64,000 bases of DNA from Lamellibrachia satsuma (lineage: Eukaryota; Annelida; Polychaeta; Sabellida; Siboglinidae), in NCBI GenBank assembly GCA_033239005.1, contig BSQZ01000034.1:1080001-1144000 (forward strand). Reading direction: 5' to 3'. Position 1 is the stretch's first letter. The number at the start of each line of letters is the position of its first letter. Under the pieces are notes generated by a model that did not search any database, had not been told where the DNA came from, and saw only the letters and a program-made list of their open reading frames with translations. The translations under genes were made by a program, and so were the position numbers. This document shows positions 1 to 12,480 of this stretch, in pieces.

Positions 1-3000
1 ATGGCATTTTTTATGTTAGCGATGTCAATGAAAATTTAAAATTGCTGTTTGTTATTTTTTGGAGTTTGTGTACATGATTGCCATCAATAATTAGCTGAAT
101 TTTTATTTGAGTCGTGCTGTTTAATGTATGTGGCACTGAATATGAAACATTGCTATCTCACTGCTTTCCACATCTCTTAACAATCAGATTTGTGGTCGTC
201 TCATGTACAAGTTATTTCCATTATGTTTCTGCTGACATATTGCACCTCAATAGAATACAAAATGTTTCTTGCAGTATTACTATATTAAAATTCTTTGTAG
301 CGGAAATAAATGTCACATCTGCAAAACGACTGGTTGCCATTTCGGTTAAATTCGGTAAATAAAAAAATTGATGATGTTGTTAATTTTATTTATTTTTGGG
401 TGATAGTAAGTTTGACAGAAACACAATGTGTTGACAGGGACAACGAAAGGGTAATTTCACTGGCTGTCTGCTCCAAACAGTTCCGGAGTGGTTGAGACTA
501 AAGCTGGAGCAATTTGTTTGACAGGGTGCATGTTTACAGAGTGGACAAACTGGCAGTGCAGTGTGATTACATTGATAGCTAGTGTTACAGCAACACATGT
601 ACCTGGTTACCTGTGGTCCACAAATCACTGACAGGATGACTGGGAAGCACTGGTTTATTGCAGCATGTATTTTTGTGATTAAGTGTCCCTTGGAATTCCT
701 GGTGCTCCAGGGTACCGAATTTGTGTAATGTAAATTCCCCCAGTGACCCTGACTGTGTCAGGACACTTGTTGGGGGGGTGTGAGACATTGCAACATAGGG
801 CATTCTATTATGTAGTAGTTTATGGTTTGTGTTTTATGTTATTTTAATTATATGCATCTCTTATATATGCAATACAACTAGTAAGCCATTGTGTGTTTGC
901 ACAAGTCAGTGCATCCTAATCGGACCTGGCTCATGTTTCGAGTTATGATCGATGGATATTTCTTTTATTGTTATTTGAGTTATAAAAATTTGGGTTAACC
1001 AGATATCAAAAGTTGTACTCTATAATTGTTTTTTTTACTTCTGTTTTTTTAATCGCTGATTTATATGAATTTAACACAAATAATTGTTTACAAGCATTGA
1101 GATCAACAAAGTTTTTGTGTGTTTTTAATACAAAAGCACAAATTCAGCACACTTGTGTAGCTGTATTGGCACCAGGTAGCCTGATAGTAAAATATTTTAT
1201 AACATTGTGTATACCAGATTTCAAATAAATAAAAAAAATCAAATAAATAAAAAAAATCAGATTTTTTATTTATTTGATTTTTTTATCCCTGAGTATGTCA
1301 AAGATACTTAGATGAGGTATCCGGTATGCATTTTAACCTTGCATTGTGAAACATTGTAAAAAGAAGACTTTGGAATGTCTACAAACTAACAAAGAACTGA
1401 TGTATTTGCAGTTATATATGTACTATGGCATCTTATCAGATTTCTGCCAATGTTATTCTGTCCTGTGCATGTGTATATTTTATCTTTATTTACAAGTTTG
1501 TTTGACCCATCTGTGGCGCTATCAGTGGTTGCAACCTTGGCTTTTTATATTGGTGTTTAGTCAGTTTGGATAATAAAGTATAAATAGTTTTTTCAAAACA
1601 AGTTATAAAGATACTAGACAAGCAATTGTAATAGTAGTAATTGGTAACCTGAATATTGGCACTTATCTTGGAACTCGACCAGGATTCTTATTCAGTTTGT
1701 GAAACTGTAGGCTACTGAACCATTAAAACAAATATGTGATTGTGCCAGCTTATGTTGTATTAAAGTATAGCATTAGCACAATACAAACAACCCTTATTAA
1801 ACATGATCCAAGTGGTTTCGCATTTTGAATGTAGTATAATAAAATTGCCAACTAGAGTAACCCTACATCAAAGTAGGTATTGAATGATTGATAAGAGAAG
1901 GATTTTGATGCACAGGGTATGTTAAAAATAAGGAAAATAAACAAACATTGCAATCTGTTGAGTGATCTGTAAGCCCATATAAAGTACCAAATCACATGCT
2001 CTAAAATTATTTTTGAAAAGTTTCAAATATTCAAGACATATTACCAGGAAACTTGCCAAGGTCAAGAATTGTGAAGGATATCTCAAAGATAAGTGTTGTT
2101 GATTTATCGTGAACCTCTCGGGTTGGTTGTAATGTAAGAGTCAAGTTGTCTGGTCAATAGCGTCCACTACTGGTAGACTAGAGTTTATTCAGATGACAGA
2201 TGATTGCATAATTGTCATTGATAATTGTGGGAATTATTCAGTTAAACTGAACGATATTTGTACCTCTGTGAGTTCACATACGATACCAGTAATAACTTCT
2301 CTGAGTCGTGCAAGCAAAATCAAATGGCCAGTAGTTTTTTATTCCATGTCACACCATTTTGGGTAGTTTCTACTTTGCCCGATTCCATTTCAGATTTTTT
2401 TTATGTCCCCTAGTATCCAAATTATACCCAAGTGAACTGAATAAATCTGAAGTTTGAGTTCAATAACAATTAAGAATGACATTTGGCGATATTTATGGTC
2501 TCATATATATGTTGCATGTTAACTTATAATATGTACTAGTAGCCACGTTAGTTAAACATACATCGAAAGCTGTTTGTGTGTGTCATCAATGACCTGTTGC
2601 TGCTGTTGCAAATATTCATGTTAAGTGCATAAAACAGGTACTTATAATTATATGCCTGAGCATGTCAGTGGTTTTTGTCACAAGATCGTTCTGTTAAATT
2701 CATGGCTGCATAATAATTTAATATCACGAAAACCTAAAATTCAAATAGAAGATACAACCACAACTTGTTGGAATAATTTAGTCACCAGGTGACTTCAGTT
2801 ACGTACAATGATATTTTACAAAGCATCATAAAATTTCAATCGCACGCTCCAGAAAAATCTGTTAACAATTACAACAGTTAAACAAAGTCAATCATAACGC
2901 TTTGTAAATGGTCAATTTCAATGGTGCACCGAGTACAACTACCGTATTCGACCTAATAACGGTATGCTTGAAAAAGATTAGGCCATGGTAACATAGAACC

Positions 3001-4030
3001 TGCTAGAAAGATCAACAGCTCCTATAGTACACCCTACATAACTCACAGAGACTTGGCTCAGCTGGCCACAGCAAGATATTTCCTTATCCGCTGATATTCT
3101 ATAAAAATCTCTTTCCAAGAAACCGCTAGGTCTGTTTACAAGGCTGTCTGTCAGTCTGGGTGGGCCAACTACCATCCTTTCTCAAGGCCAGTGTAGTAGT
3201 GCACAAGCTTTGTTAGCCTGTCAGCTCTTCCAAGTAATGCACAATAAGTTGAACCTGAGAGGTTTGTTTACAGATAACACCACCAAGCATTTGAAGCAAT
3301 ACTGAAGAGTGATCAACTTCCTGTTGTCTATGACTGTTGGAGTTCATGTTATCTATGACTGTTGGGGTTCATAATGATATTTAAAAAGTTTGGTTATGTT
3401 TGCAACCATCGTGGTTGATTAGTACAGACTGTACAGTCGTATAACTAGACTATAAACTTAGTATATATTGTAGATGTTTAAAAAACATTTAATATTAAAT
3501 AGTTTAGATATTTCAACTTGTGTAATGTGTATTTGATGATTATCATGATGTAATTAATTGTGTTTGCCGTTTAAATGACATAACATGGAAAGGTTATTAA
3601 GTTTGATGTTTTTTGTGAACTTTTCCAATGATAATCATAGCTTTAACTTGATATAGTGATAACCATAACGGTGGCATGGCATGCACTACATCCACAATTA
3701 GTAATGTCATTGTTTTAGGCATTATAGTCTGCATTTTTGGTTACAATGTATTTCTATCTTCCTCTTATGTAAACAGTGCAGATACCAGTATGCTGGCATG
3801 TTGGCAACTGCTGTCTGCTGATTGGTTAGGCATAATCATCATGCTTGTGTGGAGTTCATGTAAAATTCATTACTCTCTGTTTGGCTGACTACCCCAGGGA
3901 CTGAGAGTTCACTCACTCAATACCAGAGAGAACCCAGCCACCTGTTTGCCAGATTGGCTTCAGATGGTCTGACTACTCTGCCAGACTAGCAGGCTGTATA
4001 ATAGATACTATTCAAAAGCTCCAGGATTTT
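1..4030. other. Non-coding A+T-rich stretch, no gene recognised
   Basis: I see no protein family, splice-consistent exon chain or RNA gene here. Short open frames (60-80 codons) occur on both strands but resemble nothing and look like chance. Local structure is limited to an A/T-rich inverted repeat near 1220-1288 and a small duplication of the phrase 'ctatgactgttgg' near 3330-3365. Confidence 0.6.
1221..1288. repeat. A/T-rich palindrome built on AAATAAATAAAAAAAATC
   Basis: Two tandem copies of an AAATAAATAAAAAAAATC-type unit are followed directly by the reverse complement (GATTTTTTATTTATTTGATTTTTT), forming a perfect-looking hairpin arm of about 30 bases. It could be a degenerate foldback or two opposed poly(A)-like tails. 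No associated gene is visible. Confidence 0.6.
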
Positions 4031-4049
4031 CAGCAGTTGGAAGTTGTCA

Positions 4050-4262
4050 ATGATCTGTGTTCGGTTCTGAGTTAGGGATCTGTGTTCAGTTCCAAGTCAG
4101 TAATCTGTGTTCGGTTCCCAGTCTAATCTCTGTTCGGTTCCGAGTCAGTGATCGGTGTTCGGTTCTAAATCAGTGATATGTGTTCAGTTCCAAGTTTTCA
4201 GTGATTTGTGTTTGGTTCTGAGTCAGTGATCTGTGTTTGGTTCCAAGTCATCAGTGTTTGGA
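4050..4262. repeat. Minisatellite, about 26-bp unit
   Basis: About eight diverged head-to-tail copies of a unit of the form 'gatctgtgttcggttcygagtcagt' are visible. Copies differ by substitutions and small indels, so the array is old. It has no coding potential. Confidence 0.75.
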
Positions 4263-4689
4263 TGGGGAAACTGAGGCGATGGAGAGTAAGGTCAAAAGGT
4301 AAGTCTTCAGCTGACTCGGAAACTCATTACGATTCCGCTGATTTCACTGGCTGTCTAGCCAATAGATGTGCACAGCTGTAGTTACCATACCTCTCTGGCA
4401 GCATCCACATGCCATTCTTAACACCCCATCCTCGATTGAATCAGGCTTGTTCATGTTCAGTTATGTGTATGTAGTGTGTGAATAGTGTAAGTAAATATAT
4501 ATGTGTTTTAATGAGAGAATGCATACTTTTTAAAAATTATTGCTATATATTGTGTAACTTGCAAAGCTGTTAATTAATAATGTTATGATTACACAATATA
4601 TATATATAGGTGGAACAACTAGACCATCCTTCACTGATTTTTGAATGGGCTCAGTCAACGATGATTTATTAGCTTATCTGATTAATTTT

Positions 4690-4870
4690 TTATTATTTTT
4701 TTTGCACAAATGAGCTAGCATGTCAGTGTCGATTGTGATGAGTCTGAAATGAGCACAAAATTGAATTGAGGACGGAGTTTTGACATAATATGAATGGTTG
4801 TTGATTTACTAGTTTCTCTGATGATTTCATCACAACTAAATCATGCAAAATCCTCAATGTGCAAACAAGT
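4690..4870 (+). repeat. Copy of an interspersed repeat also at 26618-26860 and 31085-31286
   Basis: The segment carries blocks 'gcacaaatgagctagcatg', 'gagcacaaaattgaattgagg' and 'gatgatttcatcacaacta'. These recur on the opposite strand near 26740-26860 and on the same strand near 31150-31280. This copy is rearranged and has lost clear ends. Confidence 0.5.
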
Positions 4871-5032
4871 TAACGTTCTGTAGTAGATACTAGATAGGTT
4901 AAAGATGAGTAAAACATGGAATTGATGAAGGACGTTTACGTAAAACAGAGTATTGCCATGTGTATGACAAGTATACCTTTAGAAATAGAATATAGCTCTA
5001 TCTGCCAGGGTTCAGCAGATACTACATGATAG

Positions 5033-5108
5033 GACTCTAGATAAGACAATGGCTTCCTTGTACTCAAGACATCTGGAGCTTGTTGTTTTGGATATCAATC
5101 TTGTTAAG
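5033..5108 (+). mobile_element. 3'-terminal fragment of the CR1-like LINE
   Basis: About 75 bases match the 3' untranslated end of the LINE copy at 52921-55757: 'gactctagataag', 'caatggcttccttgt', 'catctgg' and the terminal 'atcttgttaag' occur in the same order and spacing. It is a severely 5'-truncated insertion with no coding sequence. Confidence 0.65.
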
Positions 5109-5109
5109 C

Positions 5110-6360
5110 CTGTAAGTCTAACAAATTGAGTTTCCCCGCTATCAGTTGCTGTATTCAACAGGTCACAGTGCCCTGGGTCTTGTGTAACCATTTCACATTT
5201 CCTGCCCAGGGCTGTGTATTGTCATAGTCCAATTGTTTGGAGGACTTGGCAGTCTCTCTCAGTGGTATGCAAATACTGTGTCCATTGTTTCACATGTAAG
5301 CCTTATGGGCAGTAAACTTTACTGTACATGATGAAATCTATTATACTGTAAAACGTTGCTGCGTTTGTAGCTCATTGAAATATCAGGTACGTTATTTCAA
5401 AGACTTGACTTTTAAACACACAGGCCATATTGACCACTCACTGTTCTCCAGGAAGTTGCAACCCTCCCTCTGTTCTATTTATGGCATGCCATTCTGCTGT
5501 CAACAGAGCCTAGTATCATTCCTGATCTGGGCACTCCATCTCTTCAGTGGTCTTCCTCTCTTCCCCCGTCCACCCCAGTCTTGTTTGCATGCTTGCCTAA
5601 CGATGTTATCTCTTTGCATGCCCTAAACGTACCCAAGCCAAACTTCATGAATAGAGGTAGTCTGATTCCTTAATTTCATAGTACAGTTTGTTGGAATTAA
5701 TAACTGGTTGCATGTCAAAATGGCTGACAAATATAAACCAGTGATATGTATCATTAGAGTTATATAAGGAGCTCCTTAGAGTGTAGGAGGTCTTTGGAGG
5801 TAAGAGGTCCTGGAAATCCAAGACATCATTGATCTCTTTAAATTATATATTATCCTCTTTCTGTGAGATAATTAGTATTACGGGAAGCTCCTTGGTTTTG
5901 TATGAAAACTGTACACGGTTTAATCTTGTGGACTGTCATGATGTTACTGTTTGGGGTTGTTTTGTTATTAGCCAGATATTTGACCCTTTATCCAACTGTT
6001 GACTCGTGCTTCCTTGAGTCCACAGCAGTTCCACTGTGGGATATTTTACATCCTGTGATACTGATAGACTCGGCAATTAAGTACTTAGTGGTTGAACAAG
6101 TAATGGTCTCGTTGTTAGTGATTCAGAGTCACAGCATGTTATCTGCCTAGCTCATGCATGTATTAAGTTTTAGAAATGCTAATGCTGAAAATTTTTGCAT
6201 AAAACAAGGTCTCCGGGTTTCAGTGTGTAAATCGGTCTCAGGATATCGGAGAATTGTGCATAAATCGGAGTATTTCACATCTTCAGTATTGTGACATGTA
6301 TACGAAATATACAGGAACATGAATTAAATACCACTTGTGAGATGGGTATAAAGTGGTTGA
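5110..6360. other. Non-coding stretch, nothing recognised
   Basis: No exon, RNA gene or repeat family could be assigned. Open frames near 5375-5626 and 5902-6150 resemble no known protein and lack splice context. Confidence 0.5.
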
Positions 6361-6363
6361 CTG

Positions 6364-6622
6364 TGGGGCGCGGTAGCATAGCGGTTAGAATGTCAGACTT
6401 TCAATCAAGAGAACCAGGGTTTCGAATCCTCCTGCTGCCTGCTCTTTCAAAACTTTTGCAATCTCATTCACCCTACGTTGCCACAGTTCACTCAGGAGTA
6501 TAAATGAGTACCATGAGATAGCGTTGGAATGAACAGGTCTGCCGGGGGTGAAGTGTAAAGTGCTTTGAGCAGTCCCAAGGACTGGATACCGCGCTATATA
6601 ACAACTTACCTGTACCTTTTTT
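6364..6622 (+). mobile_element. tRNA-derived SINE (family 1) with L2-like tail
   Basis: The 5' end carries RNA polymerase III promoter boxes: an A box 'tagcatagcgg' at about 6371 and a B box-like 'gtttcgaatcc' at about 6419. A tRNA-unrelated body follows and ends in 'agtgctttgag' then 'gcgctatataacaac'. That closing pair is typical of SINEs mobilised by L2-clade LINEs (family knowledge). There is no acceptor-stem pairing, so it is not a working tRNA gene. A diverged second copy lies at 23612-23956. Confidence 0.8.
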
Positions 6623-7269
6623 TCTCAGTAGGAAACCTGATTCCCTATTGTCACCCGATAGAGTCTTCCAACGATTGTGGGACACTTAATATGTATAGCC
6701 TAGCTTCATTAAAAGCCTTATTTCTCACTTCAATCTCCCAGTAGGCTCTGTTTTTTGGGCCTGATACGAAGGGGCTGCCATATTCTGAGTTGTAAACTTG
6801 TAGATTTGTGCAAATGTTTTCTGCAATGTATACACTGACTTAGCCATAGGCATTTTACTGGATTACATGCCATTTATAATGCAAACTGTTTAAATATCAG
6901 ACATCATTGTTTCCTGTACATGTGTTGTCTATCGTCTACACTCGGGTAGTTAAATTAATTAAATATAATCAATTATGGTTAATGAATGGTTACATTTTTT
7001 CAAATAAATGTATATGTATATGAAATAAAAAATTATATATATATTAATAAATATTATAATAATAATATCAATGTAACAACTCTACCAAGGGGTAGTATTA
7101 TCTGTAAAAAATTTAATTACTATGTCAAATTAATCAGTAAAATAACAGTTTGCTAATTACTTTATATGAATATGTTGAAAGTTTTTTTATATACTTTTTG
7201 TGTTATTATCTTGCACATGAGTGCCTAAAAAGTTACTTGCATAACATACTACAGTATGTTGGCATTTTG

Positions 7270-7749
7270 ATGACAGCAATTTGGATTTATTAAATGTGTT
7301 GTGTGGGGTACCGCAAGGCTCTATTGCTGGGCCCAAAACTATGCTATAGAAATGATATTTATAATATTTCTACATTACTAAAATTCATTCTTTTCGCTGA
7401 TGATACTAATATATTTTGCTTGGGGAAAGATCCAGCCCAGCTCAGCAAAATTATCAATAGCGAACTACATATCTGGTTTTCAGTAAACAAATTATCCTTA
7501 AACATAGCTAACACAAACTACTTGTTTGGCAATTGCTATAAAAAATAAAATATTGATAAAAATTTATAATACTTTTTTTATAGAGTATGACATTTGTGTT
7601 ACCAAGTTTTTAGGAAGTTTAAGCTCAGTTGAAAGGAACATGTTAGTATGATCAAATCTAAATTATCAAAAACTATTGCCATTATACATATGGCAAAATA
7701 CTTGCTAGACCAACATTTGCTTTTTATATTATATTGTTCACTATTTCTC

Positions 7750-7799
<50 letters not shown>

Positions 7800-7850
7800 T
7801 GATGGGAGAAATAGTGAACAATATAATATAAAAAGTAAATGTTAGTCTAC

Positions 7851-7901
<51 letters not shown>

Positions 7902-8340
7902 ACTGCTGTGAAGTTTGGGGTAATACATATAAAACATATATTAATGGTGTTTATATACTTTATATATTACAAAAAAGTTGTTAGACTCATTTGTAATGAG
8001 AATCCATTATGTCATTCTAATACACTCTTTTGTGATCTAGGCATTCTTAAGCGCTTTGATTTATTTGGTAATAAAATTAAGTATTTCTATAACACTGTTT
8101 AAAGCCAAGAATGAATTGTTGCCCGATAACCTTCAACAATTTTTCAATGTAAAATATGCCACACTGTATGTAGCACACGAAAGTAATCAGTTAAAACATG
8201 TATGTGTGCAAATAACTAAGTATTTATCTGTGTATAGTGATAAACTGTGGAATTATTTAGACGAATATATAACAAGTTCAGTTACGATCCAAAGTCTTAA
8301 AAACAATCTAAAAGGTACTTTCTTAAAGAGTACCAATTAA
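7270..8340 (+). mobile_element. Decayed non-LTR retrotransposon (reverse transcriptase C-terminal half)
   Basis: Translation shows the reverse-transcriptase block 'CGVPQGS' at about 7300, then FADDT at about 7390-7405 containing the catalytic YADD-type box (here FADD). Downstream comes a C-terminal region resembling LINE ORF2 tails: 'LYCSLFLPYI', a 'CEVWGNTYKTYING'-like block broken over two frames near 7900, and 'YSDKLWNYLDEYI' near 8240. The frame is disrupted by stops, frameshifts and two (TA)n blocks with a palindrome at 7708-7850. It is inactive. The RT wording differs from the CR1-like family at 36.8-41 and 53-55.7 kb, so this is a separate LINE family. Confidence 0.75.
7708..7899. repeat. 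43-bp inverted repeat around (TA)n, followed by a second (TA)n
   Basis: Left arm at about 7710-7752 (from 'aacatttgctttttatatta' to 'ctatttctcccat') is followed by (TA)n to 7796. The right arm at about 7803-7846 is its near-perfect reverse complement, and a second (TA)n runs about 7855-7899. The whole block sits inside the LINE reading frame, splitting the 'LPYI' block from the 'CEVWG'-like block. Confidence 0.85.
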
Positions 8341-8344
8341 TTAA

Positions 8345-9840
8345 TTAAATTGTTACGCAATATAGAATATTTGGAAGTATAAATGTGTTAATGGGTTTCA
8401 GGTACTCGATATTTACTAACAGTATACTATAGTCATGTTTATTAATGTTATTTACATGTTACTGTGAAATTGGAGGGTAGTGATTAATAAATAATACACA
8501 TCTACTTTCTCCCTTTCCATTGGAATTACTGACATTTGAAATGTGTTAGTGTATATGTTCTATGTTTCTATATATGTTCTATGTTTCTATATTAATTTGG
8601 ATTCTGCCACATACTAAATAATGAATTCAGCTGGATGAATTCAGTATAGTCATGAGTGTATTTTATCATAACATCTGTTGTGGTAATGGCAATTGTAATC
8701 CCTCTCTTTGTCTTCTAACAAGAGATTAGGACAATTGCATTAATTGTGCCTGATTAAATTGTTGCACAACTGATCGCATCAGTGGTTATAAAGGCAGCGT
8801 AAATTAAGTAGAAATACTGACCTACTCTATATGGATCTTTCCCTATTTCCTAGTGCTACACTTCTAAGTAAGCATAAATCAGGTGAACTGGAAAAACCCA
8901 CAATTTTTACTGAATGCAGGTTCCTTGAACTGTCAGTCACAAATCAAACATGAATGAAGTGCCACCCCTATACTATTCATGTTTCCATCTTGATGGTTGT
9001 AACGGGAATGTAACGAGAGACGCACTATGTATAGTGGAGTGTGCAACACAATATTTTGTTGATGGCAGGTATCTCATAGGTTTTTTCCACCTCAATTCTA
9101 TAGGGGTGGTTGCACTATTGCTCAAATGGGTCACACAGAACTTTCCCACGAATGGTAATTTTCTCATGAATGTAATCTAACACAAGTTATGCTAAAATCA
9201 AGACAGTATTCTGAAAGGTAGTGAACTTCCTTCAATATAAATTCAACAGCTTTTAAAAGTTTGCCCATCATTCATTTAGCCTGTCGCAAATTAGGTTTTG
9301 TTGAAGTTCAAATATGTTGTGCATGACCAGTTTGAGTAATACGCAGTCAGTGCATACTTCAGTTGAAATCATCTATATGCGTAACCCCCAATTGTAGACC
9401 CAATAAAGTCCCAGAATTGCATTTTTCTCTTACATACCCCTAGACTCAGACTAAGATAGGGTTCATAGAATCAAACAGCCTTGATCCTAAAGACTGGCAT
9501 ATAAAAAGTGAAAAAAGCATGTCAGAAAGGTTTATCTTAGAGATGTGGTGTAAACATACTTGACAGGTCATCCAAGTAATGCTTTAATCCCTTGTTTATT
9601 GTGGCTTCCCGGTTAGTGCACGGCGAATGTTTACTCTGGCATGTTTAATGTCATCCCAATAAAACTGGGTCAAACTATTTAACCAGGAAAATGTTAACAT
9701 ATGTTAACATATGGGTTGTTCTTTATATTATTGTAGATGCCCCAAACATTGAGGAATTAGTTCTACATGAGTGGTTTATTTAAGAGTTTCCTTCTCTAGA
9801 GTTAGTGAATCCATGACAGGTTTATTTCCTTTTCCATGTG
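8345..9840. other. Non-coding stretch, nothing recognised
   Basis: No gene family can be seen. A 19-bp direct duplication ('atatgttctatgtttctat') occurs at about 8555-8590. A 76-codon open frame at 8950-9180 is partly mirrored by an antisense frame and has no family resemblance. Confidence 0.5.
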
Positions 9841-9842
9841 TG

Positions 9843-10035
9843 TGATCGCTTACTTCCCATGGCACAGACACCAGAACGATAGAAGGGACCAACGTATTTT
9901 AGTCTCTTCCGAAAGACACAGGCAAAGTGGGGTGAACTAAATTGCCCAAGTTTCGAAACGGTAGCAGGTGGTTTTGAACCCCGGTCTACTCAACTGAAAG
10001 TCTGATGGTCTACTACAAAACCACCATGTTCCACA
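9843..10035 (-). mobile_element. tRNA-derived SINE (family 2)
   Basis: On the minus strand a B box-like 'gggttcaaaacc' lies at about 9975. It is followed by a body with 'cgaaacttgggcaattt', 'gttcaccccactttgcc' and 'tgtctttcggaagaga'. The same body words occur in the same order at 35526-35665 (+) and 63228-63395 (-). The three copies differ by many substitutions, so the family is old. Confidence 0.7.
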
Positions 10036-10674
10036 TGTCCAGGTAAAAAAACCTTGGTAAGAAACCCCCATCCCTTAGTTAGCTTGGTATTTGGTAGTCC
10101 AAATTTATATGGAAATATGGAGTTACCAGTGTCTAGTTTCCTGGTGTCCAGTTGACCACTGGTCATCTCATTTGGTGGGTGTAGTTGACAGAATGCATCA
10201 TGCATGTGTGACAGTGACCTCAAGATGGCAGGGCATGTGTCAAACACTGTCAACACTGTAATCCGACCAGTGTTGAGTTAGTGACCCTTGAGTTAGTGAC
10301 CGGATCGGATGACCATCCTAAAACTGGACTGGTCACTCCTAGGTGAGTATGTGTCCAGTCAGAGGTGACCACTTGCGTCATTGCCCACACAACTGACAGC
10401 ATCATCTTGATGTGGTCATAAATAGAGTTGTTAGTTGACCATAGGAAGCCAGTCATACCACATTTAGGATGAAGCTGAGTGGTCTGTGTGTGTGGTACAA
10501 CTTGCCAACCAAAGTCGGAGTACTGGACCAGCCTTGCAGCCTGCCACATGCTTGTGGTGGGAAAGGTAACCTTTCTTCCATGTCATGGTATGGTGGTAGG
10601 ATTATACTTTGTATGTTTCTTTCCCACCAGTGGGCAGCCAACATTTATGTACTTCTCCTACAAGAGGGCAGAAC

Positions 10675-10677
<3 letters not shown>

Positions 10678-10751
<74 letters not shown>
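10678..10751. repeat. (TA)n microsatellite
   Basis: An uninterrupted TA dinucleotide run of about 37 repeats. It generates spurious Tyr-Ile open frames on the plus strand. Confidence 0.95.
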
Positions 10752-10754
<3 letters not shown>

Positions 10755-10992
10755 CAAATCTAGTCATGTGACAGTTCCCAGCCAGGTTCAGGGTTACTGG
10801 TTGGTGAGGAAGGAGGCTCTCGGCTCCAGTAGTAGTTGGTAGTTACACATTGGCTAATTATCGTTGTATTAGGATATTGTTTTCTAAAAGTTCTCTCTCT
10901 TAGTGAGTAGGGTTATTACTGGATACACCCGGGGTGGTTTTTTTGTTTTAATAAAGTAATAATGTGTTAATAAACTTGATTCTGTATGCATT

Positions 10993-11288
10993 TGTTGTGT
11001 GGAGTAATCTTTGTATGTTGATCAGTATTTTATTGTGTGGAGTAATCCTTGTATGATGGTCAGTCATTTGTTGGGTGGAGTAATCTTTCTGAGTATGTTG
11101 GTCAGTCATTTATTGTGTGGAGTAATCTTTCTGAGTATGTTGGTCAGTCATTTATTGTGTGGGGTAATCCTTGTATGTTGGCCAGTATGTTGGTCAGTCG
11201 TTTGTTGTGTGCAGTAATCTTTGTGAGTATGTTGGTCAGTCATTTATTGTGTGGAGTAATCCTTGTAAGTATGTTGGTCAGTCTTTTG
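10993..11288. repeat. Minisatellite, about 42-48-bp unit
   Basis: About seven copies of a unit combining 'tgtgtggagtaatc', an optional 'tgag', 'tatgttggtcagtca' and 'ttt' are arranged head to tail. Unit length varies by a 4-6-bp insertion. Overlapping open frames in all three plus-strand frames are products of the repeat. Confidence 0.85.
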
Positions 11289-11289
11289 C

Positions 11290-12290
11290 CCACCCTTTGA
11301 CCATGTCCCAACTTTTTCCAGTATACAACTTGTACAGGGAGAATCCACTGCATTGTGTTTACATGTGGAGACAAAACTACAATTTTACCCACTACTTCAA
11401 AAACATTCCACAAACAAGGTTGCGATAAAATTGTTAATTAAAGCCTAGTGATCGCTATTGAATTATTCATTCTTTAGACACAATAAAATTTGCTCTTTAT
11501 ATCTTACATGTGGTGCCACCTGATGTATAGTTTGTGAAACTAACACCAAAAATGACTGTTTAAGATTTCATATTTATCATTTAAAATATACAGTGTAAAA
11601 GCCCTCATGGTGGATATGTTGGGGTTGCATCATATATCTACTGCATCCTGCCTCAATGACGAATAGGATGAGGCAGAAGGGAAAATGTTTTCCAGAGTTC
11701 TGAAAAATCACCCAGTTCAGGAGCTATTATGGTAGGTGTCAGTGTCTTTGAACCATGGCTTCTTCCTTTTTCATCATGATTGCTTTCATTCTGTGTCACT
11801 GTTGGAGTTTTAATCTTTCCAAGAGGTTGTTTATGGCCATTCACAGAACAGTTGGGCATACAAAGTATAGAGACTGCAGGAGTGCTGAGCAGCAGCTGTG
11901 CCTGAATGCTTCACTGCCCTAGGCAAGGGTCTTATGTGTTGATGAAGACATGACAATCATAATAGACCCACTGACAGCAGAGGCCTTGAGGCCTAGAGGA
12001 ACATGATTGACACAGACCAAATGGCAGAGAGAGGAAGATCTAGAGAACTAGCTGATAAAAATTGCTATAGTAATGAGTTTAAACTAGTGTTTGTTTTCTC
12101 ACTGCTGATGTTAGAAATACAGATAATGTAATTCCATGCTGTAAGCAGAGGTCTATGTGAGATTGTGTTATACTGCTGGTCTATCTATAAGGTTGTTTCT
12201 CCTATACTTGCAGTCAAGTTTTCATCAAGCCCTCCCATTCTATTTTCTGTAAAAATCAACATAGCAGATGCTCTACGTTGTTTATTGGCT
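11290..12290. other. Non-coding stretch, nothing recognised
   Basis: No exon or mobile-element hallmark was found. Short frames at 11653-11859 (-) and 12165-12398 (+) lack family resemblance; the latter overlaps an interspersed repeat. Confidence 0.45.
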
Positions 12291-12480
12291 CGAAACAATC
12301 GAGTAAATCTCAAAATGGTGGATATTTTAAACAGTATACACTTTGTGGGGTCAAGGCCGACCATGGGCGTGACTTCCATCCTCTCACCGATCACATGACA
12401 AAGTTATGAAATTTCACCAAACGAGAAATTTGTGAGTTTTCAGCGTTCCATTTTCAGCTGGGTTCATTGCATTTTATAAA
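12290..12480 (+). repeat. Interspersed repeat, opposite-strand copy at 26880-27060
   Basis: The block 'gtgacttccatcctctcacc' 'gatcacatgacaaag' '..atgaaatttcacca' and the following 'aatttgtgagttttcag' reappears as its reverse complement near 26900-26990. Weaker matches extend on both sides. No coding signal; family not identified. Confidence 0.7.

Noticed and set aside
6366..6436. Functional tRNA gene
   Set aside because: A and B boxes are present, but there is no acceptor-stem pairing; a SINE body follows and a second copy exists.
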